A stretch of 64,000 nucleotides of DNA from Acorus gramineus (taxonomy: Eukaryota > Streptophyta > Magnoliopsida > Acorales > Acoraceae), in assembly GCA_030737835.1 (NCBI GenBank), contig CM060854.1, forward strand, positions 8,814,860-8,878,859. Reading direction: 5' to 3'. The notes under the pieces are model-generated. The model ran no database searches. It was not told where the DNA came from and was given only the letters and a program-made list of their open reading frames with translations. A program made the position numbers and the translations under genes. Below, piece by piece: positions 48,940 through 60,900 of this stretch. How positions within the stretch are numbered: the stretch's first letter is position 1; every line of letters begins with the position of its first letter.

Positions 48940-49371
48940 TCATTTGATGGCCAAGAGTACAAGCAAAAAAAAGATCACAAACACCATCAATATGATACAT
49001 ATGCATGAACAACATCCAAAGATGAGTATCCCTATGGGGCGTTGAACTGCGACGGCCTTCTCAACCTTCTCCTGAGCTGGCACCTGGTAAGCCTCGGGTC
49101 CGTGCGCCTGACGCACTTCATCAACCCACACAAAGCATTGTGGGTGTTCCTGATTACATGAATGACAACAAAATAAATCACACGTTAAATGACACATATG
49201 TTTAAAAGGACATAATTAGCAATTCAAGAGGGTTTACATTGTTAAAAAACTTACCAATCTTGCTGGGCACCTCAAAAACCATCGGCCATAGTTCTTGGAA
49301 GTCCTAGCCATCAAGAGGACCATCGGTCCTTGTCCACAGGCGCACTCAATCTCTGAATTTTCGTTCTTCAT
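48940..49371 (-). CDS. GRF-type zinc finger membrane protein carried by the Harbinger element
   Basis: Two exons (minus): 49371-49255 (39 codons) and 49149-48940 (69 codons plus stop), joined in frame, giving 108 residues. Residues 9-50 form a GRF zinc finger: C-x-C-G...NYGRWFLRCP...HPQCFVWVDE, with Cys/Cys/Cys/Cys-type ligands and the Gly-Arg-aromatic signature that in other proteins binds single-stranded nucleic acid. The last 30 residues are strongly hydrophobic and Cys-rich (GCCSCICIILMVFVIFFLLV), a likely tail anchor. It lies about 100 bp downstream of the transposase stop codon and on the same strand, inside the element's ends. Function unknown. A host gene fragment captured by the element is the alternative. 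Confidence 0.8.
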
Positions 49372-49467
49372 GATATCAAAAATATTACAATATTATACAG
49401 GATTGTTACAATATTAATATTACAACAGATAAAAAAACGGGCGTGGATACAAGAAAAAAAAAATCCC

Positions 49468-50791
49468 CTAGCGCCTAGCCATTAGTAGATCGGCTATCTG
49501 ATCCCGGGTTCTATTCATTTCTATCTGATCTCTCTCCGGTTGGAATGGGGCATATAGTGTTTCAGCGCTACGGTCCTCATCTGTATTCGTGTTTTCGAAT
49601 TCGCGAAAGAGGGTATCAGCCTGATTTTCCCTTCGAATATAATTATGGATAGCCATTGTTGCAATGACGATCCGTACCTGGATGTCAAAAGAATAAGATG
49701 CCATCTTCTTCAGTATGGGGAATCGCGTTTTCCACACTCCAAAAGTGCGTTCTATGACACTGCGCAATGAAGAGTGATAAAAATTGAATAGCTCCTCCTT
49801 ATTCTTTGGTCCTGATCTGCCCCTATAATCACCCAACCAATACCTCACGTTCCGAAATGGTGTGAGGAATCCCCTATTGTTGCTATACCCTGCGTCAGCT
49901 ACATAATATTTTCCTGGAGGTGGCATTGGAAAATTCCTTGAAGGGTCTCGGATGCATTCGGAAAGGATACGTGAATCGTGCGCCGTTCCTTCCCAACCGG
50001 CCTCAGCATAGGTGAACTGCATGTCGAAGGAGCAGATAGCAAGAATATTCTGCATGCAATCCCCCTTGCGCCCCCGGAATGGCACTTGACTCTCTGTCTC
50101 TATGATCGCGTGGACAAGAGTTCCATCTATAGCCCCAACACAATCCTACATATCAATGTTTAATTACCCATATGATTAAACTTCCAAACTAGAATATGAT
50201 GGATCAATTGTTCAAGTACATTCATGAAATAATGTTTATTACCTTGAACGCTGGGTAAAATCGTTGATTGTTTAAGATTTGGATGGGTGTCTTTGACAAA
50301 TCGGGTGGATGAATAACCAACTTGCTTAATTTCAAGCATGCCGATAGGACCTCCCTAAACTGACGAGATATGGTCTCCCCAGAGTGTTGAAATCGGTCCT
50401 GACAATATCTGTTTGTCGAATTATGTCCAACGATAGTGAGGAATATAGCTAATTGTTCTTCGATCCACATGTTCCTTGTGTCCTCCAACCAACCTTCCCT
50501 CCGGAATAAATCTGCCAATCGTCGGAACACATGTTGATCCATGCGAAATAATTCTTGACATGGGCGTGGATGGCCCCTTAGTATTCCATCAACATAATCA
50601 TGGCCACTCAGAACCCCATCACGCACTGCTCTTGGCACCCTACGTTGACCAAACTTGTGATGTATGTAATACACAATAAGGAGGAAGATGATGATATTCT
50701 GTGGAGTCCACATTCCTAATACCTTAAAGAATGCATCCACAAACAATATAAGCATAGCATATATAGTGTTGCTAACAAACACATTAGACAC
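49468..50791 (-). CDS. Harbinger-type DDE_4 transposase (HARBI1/ALP1-like)
   Basis: Exons 50791-50243 and 50145-49468 (minus) join in frame (FYPAFK|DCVGAIDGT), giving 408 residues from the first ATG. The true start may be one of several downstream Met codons because the first 40 residues are hydrophobic. The N-terminal part has the helix-turn-helix-like region ending CLKLSKLVIHPPD. The catalytic triad is visible as D in GAIDGT, D in VADAGYSN and E in VIERTFGVWKTRF, with the family motifs GWEGTAHDSRIL and RYWLGDYRG. There are no internal stops, so it is plausibly active. It needs the Myb-like partner encoded upstream. Confidence 0.92.
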
Positions 50792-51310
50792 ATGAACAGA
50801 AACAATGAACTATTAATAGAGCATAGATTGTCTACTCAATTTCAATTTCACATAAACAATATAAGCATAGCTTCCAGACAAACAGAAGGTTTCAATCACC
50901 TAATAAACCCAAACTCAAGGCTTCACTCACCTAATAAACACAAGCACCCACACATTCATAATACATAAACTCAAACAAACACAAGCATCCACATTCATAA
51001 TATATAATACAACCTAACAAACACATGTTTCCACACATTCATAATACATAAACCCAAACAAACACAAACATCAACATTAATAGAGCATAATACAACCTAA
51101 CAAACACATGTTTCCACACATTCATAATACATAAACCCTCCTAACAAACATGAAAGCATCCAGAGAACATTGTTCATAAACATAAGACTTCATAAAGCTA
51201 CCCTACATACTGAATAATTAAACATAGATAGACTGTGTTCATAAAACATAAATATTAAGGACATTGTTCAGATCACAACAACATTCGTGGGATTGTTCAA
51301 TCCGGAGACT
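50792..51310. other. Spacer between Myb and transposase genes
   Basis: AT-rich, non-coding. It contains degenerate direct repeats of CACACATTCATAATACATAA and AACAAACACAAGCATC-type words (about 50930-51140), a small internal minisatellite. Confidence 0.6.
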
Positions 51311-52285
51311 CTAATCTTTGACAGAAGCCCGCACCAACATAGCCCTGGACTCTGGATCCTTCTCAAGCATCCAAAGCTCTCGATTCTCAGGAATGTTGAT
51401 GTACCTCAGTGCGTTTATGTAGAGCGAGGTACCGGGCACAAACCCCGGGGTCTGTCGGAGGGATTCATAACAGGTGGCAACGGTGGGTACTGAACATCCA
51501 AAGGGTGCTTGACTAGTAGCGGAATTGACAATCTTATCTAGCACCCCATCAAGCTTCTCCACAAAGGTATCTGAACTGTTCCTCCTACGTCTACTGGGAC
51601 ACGGCCGTTTGCGTCGTATGTTAGACATACGATCATCGTAGTTTGCCTCAGTCTGGACATGATCAAGGTTGGGATCTTCCGGCCCTTCAGGACCCGATGG
51701 TGGAGTTGGGTCTTCGGGATTCGGTGTTGGGTTCTGGGACGTGGATGGCCAGGTGTGTAAATCATCAAGAAGGTGGTCATCATCAGTAGAATTAAATCTG
51801 TGCTCCCCCGTGGCCGTGACCCCCCCAAACAATTGTTCCATCTCATCGGCATGAGGAAGGGGTTTGTATCGAAACTGTTTAGCATCAGGATAAGCCTGTA
51901 TTTAAAATAATTGAGGGGTTAATCAAATATATCTGAGGCTTTAGAAATTATAAACAATGAAATAGATTACCGTAATATGCTCATCCCATCTCTCCTGATC
52001 CATCTGGACAGTTTGGCCAGGAGCAACCTCTCCTATGCCAGTCAGGGAAATCAATCTCTTCCATGTATTCCATTGTTTCCTCAACATGTCCCAATAGTTC
52101 TTGAATTGTTTCTGTTCATAATTGACCAAGTTCCTTTGATTAAATTCTTCTCTCACCTTCTTCCATGCTGATGTTTTCAGGTTTGCTCCTGGCCGACCCC
52201 CTAATTTTACTTGTTCTAAGCATAGATCAATGAACATTTTTTTCATCTCCGGACTCCATGTAGCCCTCCCACGAGTGCCTTCCAT
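51311..52285 (-). CDS. Myb/SANT-like DNA-binding protein of the Harbinger element
   Basis: Exons 52285-51971 and 51895-51311 (minus), in phase (DEHIT|AYPDAKQFRY), giving 299 residues. Residues about 8-75 are a trihelix/Myb_DNA-bind_3 domain (ATWSPEMKKMFIDLC...AWKKVREEFN...NYWDMLRKQW), the companion found with PIF/Harbinger transposases; it binds subterminal DNA and helps nuclear import. The middle is Pro/Asp-rich, then comes a basic patch (RRKRPCPSRRRRN), a likely nuclear signal. The C-terminal region has the LDKIV...PFGCSVPTVATCYESL pattern common to these proteins. Fully open. Confidence 0.9.
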
Positions 52286-53533
52286 TATCTACCAACAACA
52301 ATGAGGGAAGAAACTTGTCATACAATGGGATTTAAATAACTGGATCATGTTAATATGTTCAGATGGGTTTTGGATTTTTTTCATCTTCTTGGTTAGTCAA
52401 TGTATTGTATGCAAACACTCGTCAAGTAATTTTTATCATAGATCGTTCTGACACATGGTTGCCTTGAGTTCCTTAAGTTACAAAATCGTAAAGACGATTA
52501 TGCGATATGTAAATCAGCAGAAAGATCAACTTATGCTTCTAAAGACTTCCAATTGATCATCATGAAAGTTATACAGATATAAAAAAAAAAACCAGCAGAA
52601 AACAGTGAGCCTGGCTGAAGAAATCAATGGCATGTAAAAGTTCCAAACTAGAAATGGATAATTATAGAAGCCACACAAAGGTTTTGATTGTAGAGTCCCT
52701 CTATTGAATTTGGGAAACATGAGCAGTACATTTAGCAATTTCAGAAATTTGATATCAACAGACAAACTATAGGTGTTCTACAATAAGGTCAAGTTTTGGC
52801 ATTGGGGACCAGGCCTTGTTGCTTTAGTATTTCACTTGTAGAATAAGATCCATGTCAGGTTAATGTTCATGTTTGTTAATTATGAGCGAGTCACACATGC
52901 AATTCATTTGTCTTCATATGAGTTGCATAGATTGTGGATGCAATATGTAACTTTGCTAAAGTTATTACATGAATATTTTTATACAATGGTATAAATAGGT
53001 CTTAAAAGATGATTCTATACTCCTTACATAGTAAAGTTGACTTATAAGCTAACTAGGTGACACACATTTCATAACAACAGAGAACTTGCTTTCCCATGGA
53101 TTTAATCAGCTTCCCTTGTTTCTCATTGAAATATATAAATGGTTTTTTTTTAGGGAAAAAAAAGAAGAAATACACATGAAACCTTGGACATCATATACAG
53201 CACAATGTGGATTTAAAAGGGAAATCTTAAATATGGAGAATAAGGGCTATCTAATGTCGGACCCTGCATTCCATAGGCTCTCCCTCTGTCTTTTAAGGTT
53301 GTTTCTCTCTTTTTTCACCAAAAACTTTCATTCCAATAAATCTATCTCCCCCCTGGTCTGAAAATACATATCCAAACATGCACATGATAGGCTGATCACT
53401 CCATGCCTACAGTTTTTTTTTCTATAAAAAAACCCAATCCAACAGTCAATAATTATTTCAGTTACCTCTCCAAACATGAACTTCAATTATCTCCCCCCCC
53501 CCCCATTGAAACTCACTCTCCACTCAAAACCCA

Positions 53534-53543
53534 CCTATAAAAA
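53534..53543 (+). promoter_or_regulatory. TATA box of captured gene start
   Basis: CTATAAAAAC within CCCACCTATAAAAACCCCTC, about 110 bp upstream of the ATG at 53655, followed by (AC)n and (GA)n leader sequence. This arrangement is typical of a plant core promoter and 5' UTR and lies antisense to the transposon genes. Confidence 0.55.
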
Positions 53544-53654
53544 CCCCTCCCAACCTTTCCACCACAACCTCCCAAAGCAACACAAAAAAAAAAAAACAAA
53601 AACACACACACACACACAAAGAGAGAGAGAGAGAGACCTTTCCCTCCAAAAACA

Positions 53655-53780
53655 ATGGCAGAGCCTCTACTAGTAGACTCAGAGAAACCTAAACTAAACC
53701 CTTCCAAACCATTCAACAAGGTCTTCATCATGATCATCTCCCTCCCCCTCCTTTACTTAACTAAAGCTGGCCAGAGATGA
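53655..53780 (+). pseudogene. Captured first exon of an unidentified membrane protein
   Basis: A 41-residue ORF starts in a good context (AAACAATGGCAG): MAEPLLVDSEKPKLNP, then a hydrophobic segment FIMIISLPLLYL, then a stop after the sequence turns AT-rich. The pattern (acidic dileucine N-terminus, then a membrane anchor) suggests the first exon of a type II membrane protein. No downstream exons exist, so I read it as a gene fragment picked up by the Harbinger element. I do not recognise the parent gene. Confidence 0.5.
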
Positions 53781-55331
53781 ACTTAAGCATATAGGAAACT
53801 AAAAAAACACACATCTAAACCAACCACTTTTATAATACAATATTTTCATTGTCCGAACCCATATGTGTGGTTATCAACCAACGATGTGTGGTTATCAAGG
53901 TTGGTTGTCTATTTTAAGTTTCAATATATATTTTTAGTTAATTTTTGTAAGCCAAAAAGATATCATATAAATAGTACTTTCTATCTGCATGTTAGAGGTC
54001 ATATTAAAACATACAATATCCCTTGATTTGCAACCACGCCACTGCCAATTTGTTAAACTCTCATATTATGAAATGAATTTGGGCTAATTCGTTGAATGAT
54101 GATAATCATTCATAGTATTGGTTATTTTGTCCACTGAGGGTTCAAAGAAAAATCATCCGCTGAAAGTAAATGAGTTATATATAGACACACACACATACAA
54201 TTTTTTATTTTTTTTTGAATTCCAGTAAGAAAATGTAGAAAGAAAAAGAATCCTAATAACTATAGGAATGGAAATTACCATCTTGGTTTCGCTTCAGTAA
54301 AAAGTTTCAGTGAATTCTAATCAGATAAATCAGTCTAATCAAATATTGGCAGTAATAACAGACCACTTATTTTTTTCGATAATTAAAGCCCTTCAGAAAT
54401 TTTTTGTTGTGGTACAAATCTGCAGACTAAACCATACAAACTGATAAGCATAATCGAAAAATTACACTTACCCGACATACAATTCAAGTATTCAACAACA
54501 AATGCTTCAGGACTAAAATGGTAAAACAAAACAAAAAATCTAAGCACATTCAAAACCTTAATCATGAACACAAGCTAAAAAAAAGACCACATTAGAAAGT
54601 TCAATAATCCAAACCCTTTAGAATTCCCAACTATTTTACACATTTTCATAAGAATTGGTATGCATTGATAATCGAAAAGCATCGCAGAAGGAAATTTTGA
54701 TCAGGTAAGAGCATGGTAACAAAAGATGACTAAGTACTTAATTCATGGATTTAAAAAAATTCCACCAAACATAGGAAACCATTCAACAAATCTCATGTTG
54801 AACACAAACTACAAACTACAGAAGGTGCAAAAATTCGTACTTTCTCAAAGCAGTCTCAATGAGTGATTCGGGGGCACATCTGGAGGATGAGAAATGATAT
54901 GCAATTTTGAGAGCAACATTTTAACAACAAAGGCATGATTTATAGAGATCGAACACACACATTTGGAGACTGTATTGGACTTCCTAAAGAAGAACAACTT
55001 CTTCAAAGATAAACAACCAGTGTCATGCCATTTTTTAAAGAAAAAGCATAAGTTCAACCTATGAGACCTAAAAACTTTAAAAATCCTCACAAATCAGGGC
55101 ATCACCAACCAATAAAGATCATAATCCATACACAATTCGACTTCAAAAATTAGGTATTGCACAAAAAAGCTACCAATCAACTACATTGAACCTGATCTAC
55201 CCACAATAGGTAAAAAAAAAAAATCAATCCGATGATCCACACACATTCGTCACTGCAGAAACCCTAAACAGTATAAAATCAATAGATCTGAAGCACACAA
55301 GCATGAAACGAGGAGATCTGCTCGGTTTTAC

Positions 55332-55700
55332 CTTGATGGTTAGTTGGGGAGGAGAGCCAAAGAGAATATGTAGCAGATTGGAGTGTCGGATGGTTCGCCG
55401 AAGACGGTCAGACGGAGATCGGTGTGTATCCGACCCAAATAGTGAGGAAGAAGCAGATCGGAGTGTCAATCAGTCGACGAACATCATCATCTTCTCGAAT
55501 GAGATCGTTGAACACGAGATTTCAGAGTTTATTTGGGTCTCCGGCGCACCTCATCAGAACAGGCTGAACGTTGGGGTCGATTTAGGGAAGAAAATCGGTC
55601 TGTGGAGCTGCCGTTCGTGGGCTGTCTTCGTTGGCCAAAATGGAGGAGAGAGAGGACACATCGGTTAAAAACGGGTTTAAATACCTCACGTAAATACACG
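55332..55700 (-). promoter_or_regulatory. Promoter and leader exon of the Harbinger element
   Basis: TATTTAAACCC on the minus strand (about 55683-55672) lies in a GC-richer stretch and is followed by a roughly 300-nt leader ending at ATCAAG|GTAAAA (55332). A matching TATTTAAACCC plus CT-rich leader occurs at the same relative position in the deleted element at 39119-40268, which supports a conserved promoter. The long open frames across this stretch on both strands are not protein-like. Confidence 0.55.
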
Positions 55701-55924
55701 ATAATCTCAGGGGCATTTGCGTCTTTTCATACTCGGGATGAACCACTGAATGCGTTTGCCGAAAAAATAAGTTGGGTACGAGGAGCTGAATTTTTTTGGG
55801 TTTAAATGACTGAAGGAGGTGCATATTCAGTACTTATAAATTACCCAACCAAACAAGCTGAAAGCAGAATTTCAGCTTTAAACATAATAAGCTCTGTATA
55901 TAAGTGCAACCAAACACCACCTAA

Positions 55925-56622
55925 GTGTTGTCATTAAAATTTTCTGGCGAAGAGCTTTCTGCGACGAAATTACCACCGATAAATTTCCTTGCTAAAAAAG
56001 CTTTACCAATGAATTTTTCATTTTCACCGAGTAGAATATTCGAAGGCTTAAAATCAATTTTCTTGTAATGTATTGCTTTCTCCCCCAACTCCCTTGTGAG
56101 TAGGGATGGCGGTGGGACTGTCCCAATAGGGAACTCGATCTGACCCATCCCGGTTGGGACATGTCAGGTTTGGATTTGGGACAGAAAATGGGTTTACTTA
56201 GCAAAACCCGCCCGAACCTGCCTTGATTGTAATTAATATTAAGATTAAATATTTGTTATAATAATTACATAATTTATATTTTTCATTTGGTGTTTTAAAA
56301 AATATAAAAAAAATAAGAATGAATAAACTCAAACGGTAATTGAAATTTAAAATCATATGAACATACATCGGGTTATCTTTTGGTATTAAAAAAAAATTGA
56401 AACATTATATTTGTTACTAGTCATGGAAATTGAAAGTTTGTATTTCTTATTTTATTTTTTATGTTGTAGTGTTTATTCTAATAAATATTTATTTTTATTT
56501 AAAATTTTAATTTAGATTATATAAAAATATGTTTTAATATTTTTTTCCTAAATCAGTCATGGCCCAACTCGACCCGACTTAAGCCAACCTAAATAGAATA
56601 GATTTTGAATGAAAAAACTAAA
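55925..56622. other. Intergenic repeat-derived sequence
   Basis: No gene. About 56100-56230 (GTAGGGATGGCGGTGGGACT, GGTTGGGACATGTCAGG, AACCCGCCCGAACC) and about 56560-56590 (AACTCGACCCGACTT) are GC-richer flanks of an AT-rich core, resembling a decayed hAT-type repeat with GGGT.GGGT-like termini. Confidence 0.4.
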
Positions 56623-57501
56623 GGGCACGGCTATCCCCACCAAGGGTTTTTCTTACCCCACCAATCGAAAAAAAAAAATCGGTGTTTTATCTTTTTCCAC
56701 CGATCCGGTCAGATCGACCAGATTTGGTCGCCACTTCAGGTTTTGGACGACTGGACTTGGTCGCCATTTCAGATTTTGGGCGACCGGACTTGGTCGTCAT
56801 TTCAGGTTTCGGACGACCGAACTTGGTCGAACAGGATTTGTAATAAAGTTTATAATTTTTTTCTTGGAAACATAATCCCATGACGTATATCTTCCTTGAA
56901 TCCTTCATACCACTCCAAGTCTGAGTTGTAATGTAAGGAGAATCAATTATTATTCTTAAATGTAGAATATAAGAACAATTTTTTTTACATAAGTGACAGA
57001 CTAATTTTCAAAAGCCAAATATATAATGTGTTGGATCAACTGATATGTTTTTTTTGTTTTCAAACCAAGAATCCTCTTAACTACGAATTCACACGAAGCT
57101 TAAAAATGATATATATTTGTCTAATAAGATATTTTTTATAAAAATTTGAATTAATTGAAAGTATACATACTTACATTTTTTTCGGCCCCTTAGCTGTTGT
57201 TTGGATAAAAGAATAAATGTAGAATATGATGGATAAACCCAAAAATTTATTTGTTTACAAAAAATAGGTAGATATAGTTTTAAACCCTGTTCGACCAATT
57301 ACAGTCGCCCAAAGCCTGAAATTGCGACCAATTACTGTCGCCCAAAACCTGAAATGGCGACCAAGTCCGGTCGTCCAAAATCTGAAATGACGACCAATTT
57401 CGGTCGATCTGGATTGGTGGGAACAGCCAAACACCGTTTTTTTTTTTTTTTTTTTTTGATTGGTGGGGTAAGAAAAAAGATTGGTGGGGATAGACGCGCC
57501 C
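56623..57501. mobile_element. Mutator-like MITE (879 bp) with minisatellite TIRs
   Basis: Perfect 9-bp target duplication AAAACTAAA (56614-56622 and 57502-57510). The arms of about 210 bp begin GGGCACGGCTATCCCCACCA and, from the right, GGGCGCGTCTATCCCCACCA. Each arm contains three to four tandem units of about 35 bp built on TTGGTCGCCATTTCAGGTTT and TGGACGACCGG. The core is AT-rich and non-coding. Long arms plus a 9-bp duplication are the hallmarks of Mutator-like elements. Confidence 0.92.
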
Positions 57502-57985
57502 AAAACTAAACCCGTCACATGTTTGGGAAGAGTTTGTGATAGGATTATGTGAACAACAACTCCTTGAACAATGAATCTCTGGACCTTAGGAAATGACAAA
57601 AGTGTAAGAAGGCTGACCCGGTTGTTTTATGCGTAAAAACAAATGATAAAAAAAAGTACAAAATGTTGCTTTGTTTTTATCATCCCCATGACAATAGGAT
57701 TGGATTGTCCCTTTTTAGTTTACAAATTAAGACAAATCCTTTTTAATTTTCTTATGTGAGGATGCACCATGGCACCCAATGTCCTTGGTTTCTCTCTCTC
57801 CCTTTTGAAAATTTTTACCTCCCATGCCAGTCCAAACAAAAGGCCTCAACACTCAACAGCTCTCAAACAATGATATATTTCTCATTTTGTTCCATTTGTT
57901 GAGTTACTACTCCCAGATCATACATGAAATCATACATGTGTTTATTTCTCTCTTTTGCTTCTACTACTAGTACTAATTCATTACT
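57502..57985. other. 3' flank of the neprosin gene
   Basis: No gene. This is downstream of the neprosin stop codon and probably includes its 3' UTR (about 57780-57985, less AT-rich). Confidence 0.45.
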
Positions 57986-60900
57986 TCAAGGGCAAGTTTT
58001 ACTCTTCCCAGGTCCTCCATAGAAGAAATACTTCCCAGACTGGTCATTCTCCAGTGTTTGTAAATCGTAGCAGCCCGGGCTCGTAATAAAAGTTCCAATC
58101 TTCTCCGGGCTCTCATACGCGTATGTCAACGGGTTGCCGACCTCCACATTGATGAATCGGGCCGCCTTATTGTCCCCCTCTCCGGGGAAGTGTCCGCTGC
58201 CCATCTCCGTCGTCGTTGTGTGGCCTCTGGATCTTCCTATGCTTTCGAAAACCTCGCCTCCGTATTGGGCCCCATCGACCCCATCTGCGATCCCTGGCAA
58301 TAGAGAGCTCGGCCAATACCCAATGTTTTTGCCTTGGAAGTGTATCCACCAGTTGCCTTTGTCCTTGTCCTGTTGACAGTGGCACATTTAGAGTATCACT
58401 GAAGCAGGGGCTTGAATACAATTGACAAATGTAAAACTGTCACTGGTTTTTTATATTTTCTTTAATTTTAAAATAATTTAGAAATGAATGAAAGGTATGA
58501 AAATTTATTCTAGAAGAAAATGATACATCTCATCTAAAAAATCATCAAAATCTTACGCGACCCTGAAATGATTTTTGAGTCGATTTTTAGAAACACCTTT
58601 TGAAAACTGAGCATTTTTTTTTTTAGATTTTTCATGACTGTAAACCACGTTTAGTTTTTTAGAAAATTCATCGATCATGAAAATATGTTTTGACTAAGTC
58701 GATTATTTAAAAAACAATTTAACAGCAACGTGTTTCCAAACGATAACCTAGACACACTTTGGATTCTTTGTTAAAAGAAGATCAATTCGAAATAGGAGTT
58801 GAAATAACATGCAATTAATACCTTGAATATAGAGGCTGTGATGTGATAATTAGGGCCGTCATAGACTGAAACTGGAAGTATTGGTAGTCCAAGTGCAATA
58901 TCAGTGTCTACTTGTACAAAGCCAGGGCACAGAATATTATAACAACCTGTAGCAAACCCATCCGCCTGGGGGGCATGCAAAAAAACCATAAACTTGTGAT
59001 TGTTAAGCAAGTATAAATCAATTCATAACCATCATTTTATGAAGATCAATCTCACCGTCCAGTATGCAAAGAGTCGTGTCCGATTGTCACCGAACAAGTT
59101 AGGGTAAACCTGCGTTCAATATTACATCAAATTTCTTTTGCAAAAGTTTCAAACATGTGTAATGTAACACTTTTTTGCGTGTTGTGAATTTACAAGCCAT
59201 CCAACTTCGAGAGATTCGGATACATCGAGCGCATGGACCATGACTTTTGCGGAGCTGAATTCACTAGGCGATTCGACTCGCGGGTTCCACAAGGTGAATT
59301 CTGCCTTGGCTCCCAAGTATTTATTCCCGTCGCCAACATAAACCATGGCACGCTGGTTGATTCCCACATAAAAATATATGCAATCAGTTCATAATTCAAC
59401 AATATTTAATATTTAAATTCAGTCCAATTCACAGCCTTGCTTGTACGTAGTCCTATTTGTCTTTCTTAATATAACTATATTTCGTTCCCAATTAATATGA
59501 ATCGACATTTTCCCTAATTTTACTAATGGAGGTCATATATTCCTTGAGATTTTTGACCACCTTACTTGTTTAAAGATATTTCCAGGTGCCTAGGTCATTC
59601 CAAACCATGCTTTAGAGCATCTCCAATGGAGAACTCTAAAATGGAGTCTCAAAATATATTAAAAAAATGAAAAAGTGAGTTTAGAGTCTCACTACTCATT
59701 CATCAACTCCAACCACAATCTCTATTTTCATCTCTATTCTATTTTTTTATATTTTTTAATAAAAATTAAATTTATCATATCTCTCTTATTTTTTTGATGT
59801 ATTATACATAATTGAGGTTTATTAGCGAAATTTAAAATCCGTAGAAGTTAATATTATTAGTTCCGGATCAAGTGACCAGTAAACTTATCAGTTATTCTAA
59901 ACTGATTTCCGTACCCGAAACACCTGTATTCGTATATAGATGAAATATATGCATCCAAAAAACCTGTATTTGTATCTTATTAAAATATTTGTATCGATTA
60001 GAATAAACTCATTTTAGAACATAAGTGTAAATAATAATTAATATAATATTAATGTAAAAAAATAAAAAAAAAAATTAAATATATAACATTTTTAAACATA
60101 TGTTAAACATATTCAATATTAGACTCATTTGAATCGTATCGACGACATCTATCCAACGGTATCATTTTTATGAAAATTAAACTTATATTATAGAAGTTAT
60201 CAAACATTATTAAAAAAAAAAAAAATAACAAACCTCCATATTTGGAGGCTCAAACAGTGAGCCTCCAAATATGGAGTCTCATTTAGTAGCCTCTAAAATA
60301 GAGGTGGCTTTTGGCTATCGGTTGGAGAGAAAAAATACTCCAAAATGAAGATATAGAGTACCATTGGAGTTGCTCTTATATCTCCAAAATAGAGGACATG
60401 CAGACCTCTAATCGTATTCCAAAAAATGGCACCCCTTTCCGAGTTCCCATTTTGGCCTCCAAATGCAGACTCTTGAATGAGCCACATGGAGATTCAATTT
60501 TTTTTTTTTAACTTTTTCAAACATTGTAATTTTAAGCAAATAAATCCAATTCTTACAATATTAATAATTTTTAAAATGTGACCAATACTTAATATGTTTA
60601 ACATATGTTAAAATTGTTAATTTGCCAGAATAGAAATAATAGCATAGAGATATTGGGTTGGAGCTGGTATTTGATATGGGGTTCTAAGCATACTTTTAAT
60701 TTAGATTTTTTAATATTTTTTTTTATTGGTATCTCTAAGATGGATACCCCGGGTGGAAATGCTTATTCTATAAATAATACTTCTCACACTGAAACACTAA
60801 TTGTGAGATTCCAACCAAGTTAATTTTGTGGATCTTGAGGCAAGCATGGGAGTAAAATTTTTGAATAATAATCTTAGAAAACTAATGTTAATCATAATAA

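Larger units (their letters stand above)
52286..55331 (-). other. Long leader intron of the Harbinger Myb gene
   Basis: From the donor after 55332 (ATCAAG|GTAAAAC) leftward to before the Myb ATG. Mostly AT-rich and non-coding, apart from the captured-gene-like block at 53470-53785. The exact acceptor near 52290-52300 was not fixed. Confidence 0.5.
48193..55921 (-). mobile_element. PIF/Harbinger transposon, apparently coding-complete (7.7 kb)
   Basis: Ends GGGGCCGTATGGTTCAGCGG (left) and, reverse complemented from the right, GGTGGTGTTTGGTTGCAC form short imperfect terminal repeats. The flanking triplets TTA (48190-48192) and TAA (55922-55924) are of the TWA type used by PIF/Harbinger elements but are not identical. 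Transcribed leftward it contains a leader exon and promoter near 55.3-55.7 kb, a Myb/SANT gene, a DDE transposase and a GRF-zinc-finger gene. All three reading frames are open with usable splice sites, suggesting recent activity. A deleted relative is at 39119-40268. Confidence 0.85.

Noticed and set aside
55224-55824. Overlapping frames of 80-121 codons on both strands
   Set aside because: They fall in the GC-richer promoter and leader exon of the Harbinger element, with no protein-like pattern. The homologous stretch in the deleted element is not open.
56605-56908. Repetitive frames of 73-92 codons
   Set aside because: Generated by the 35-bp tandem units in the arm of the Mutator-like MITE.
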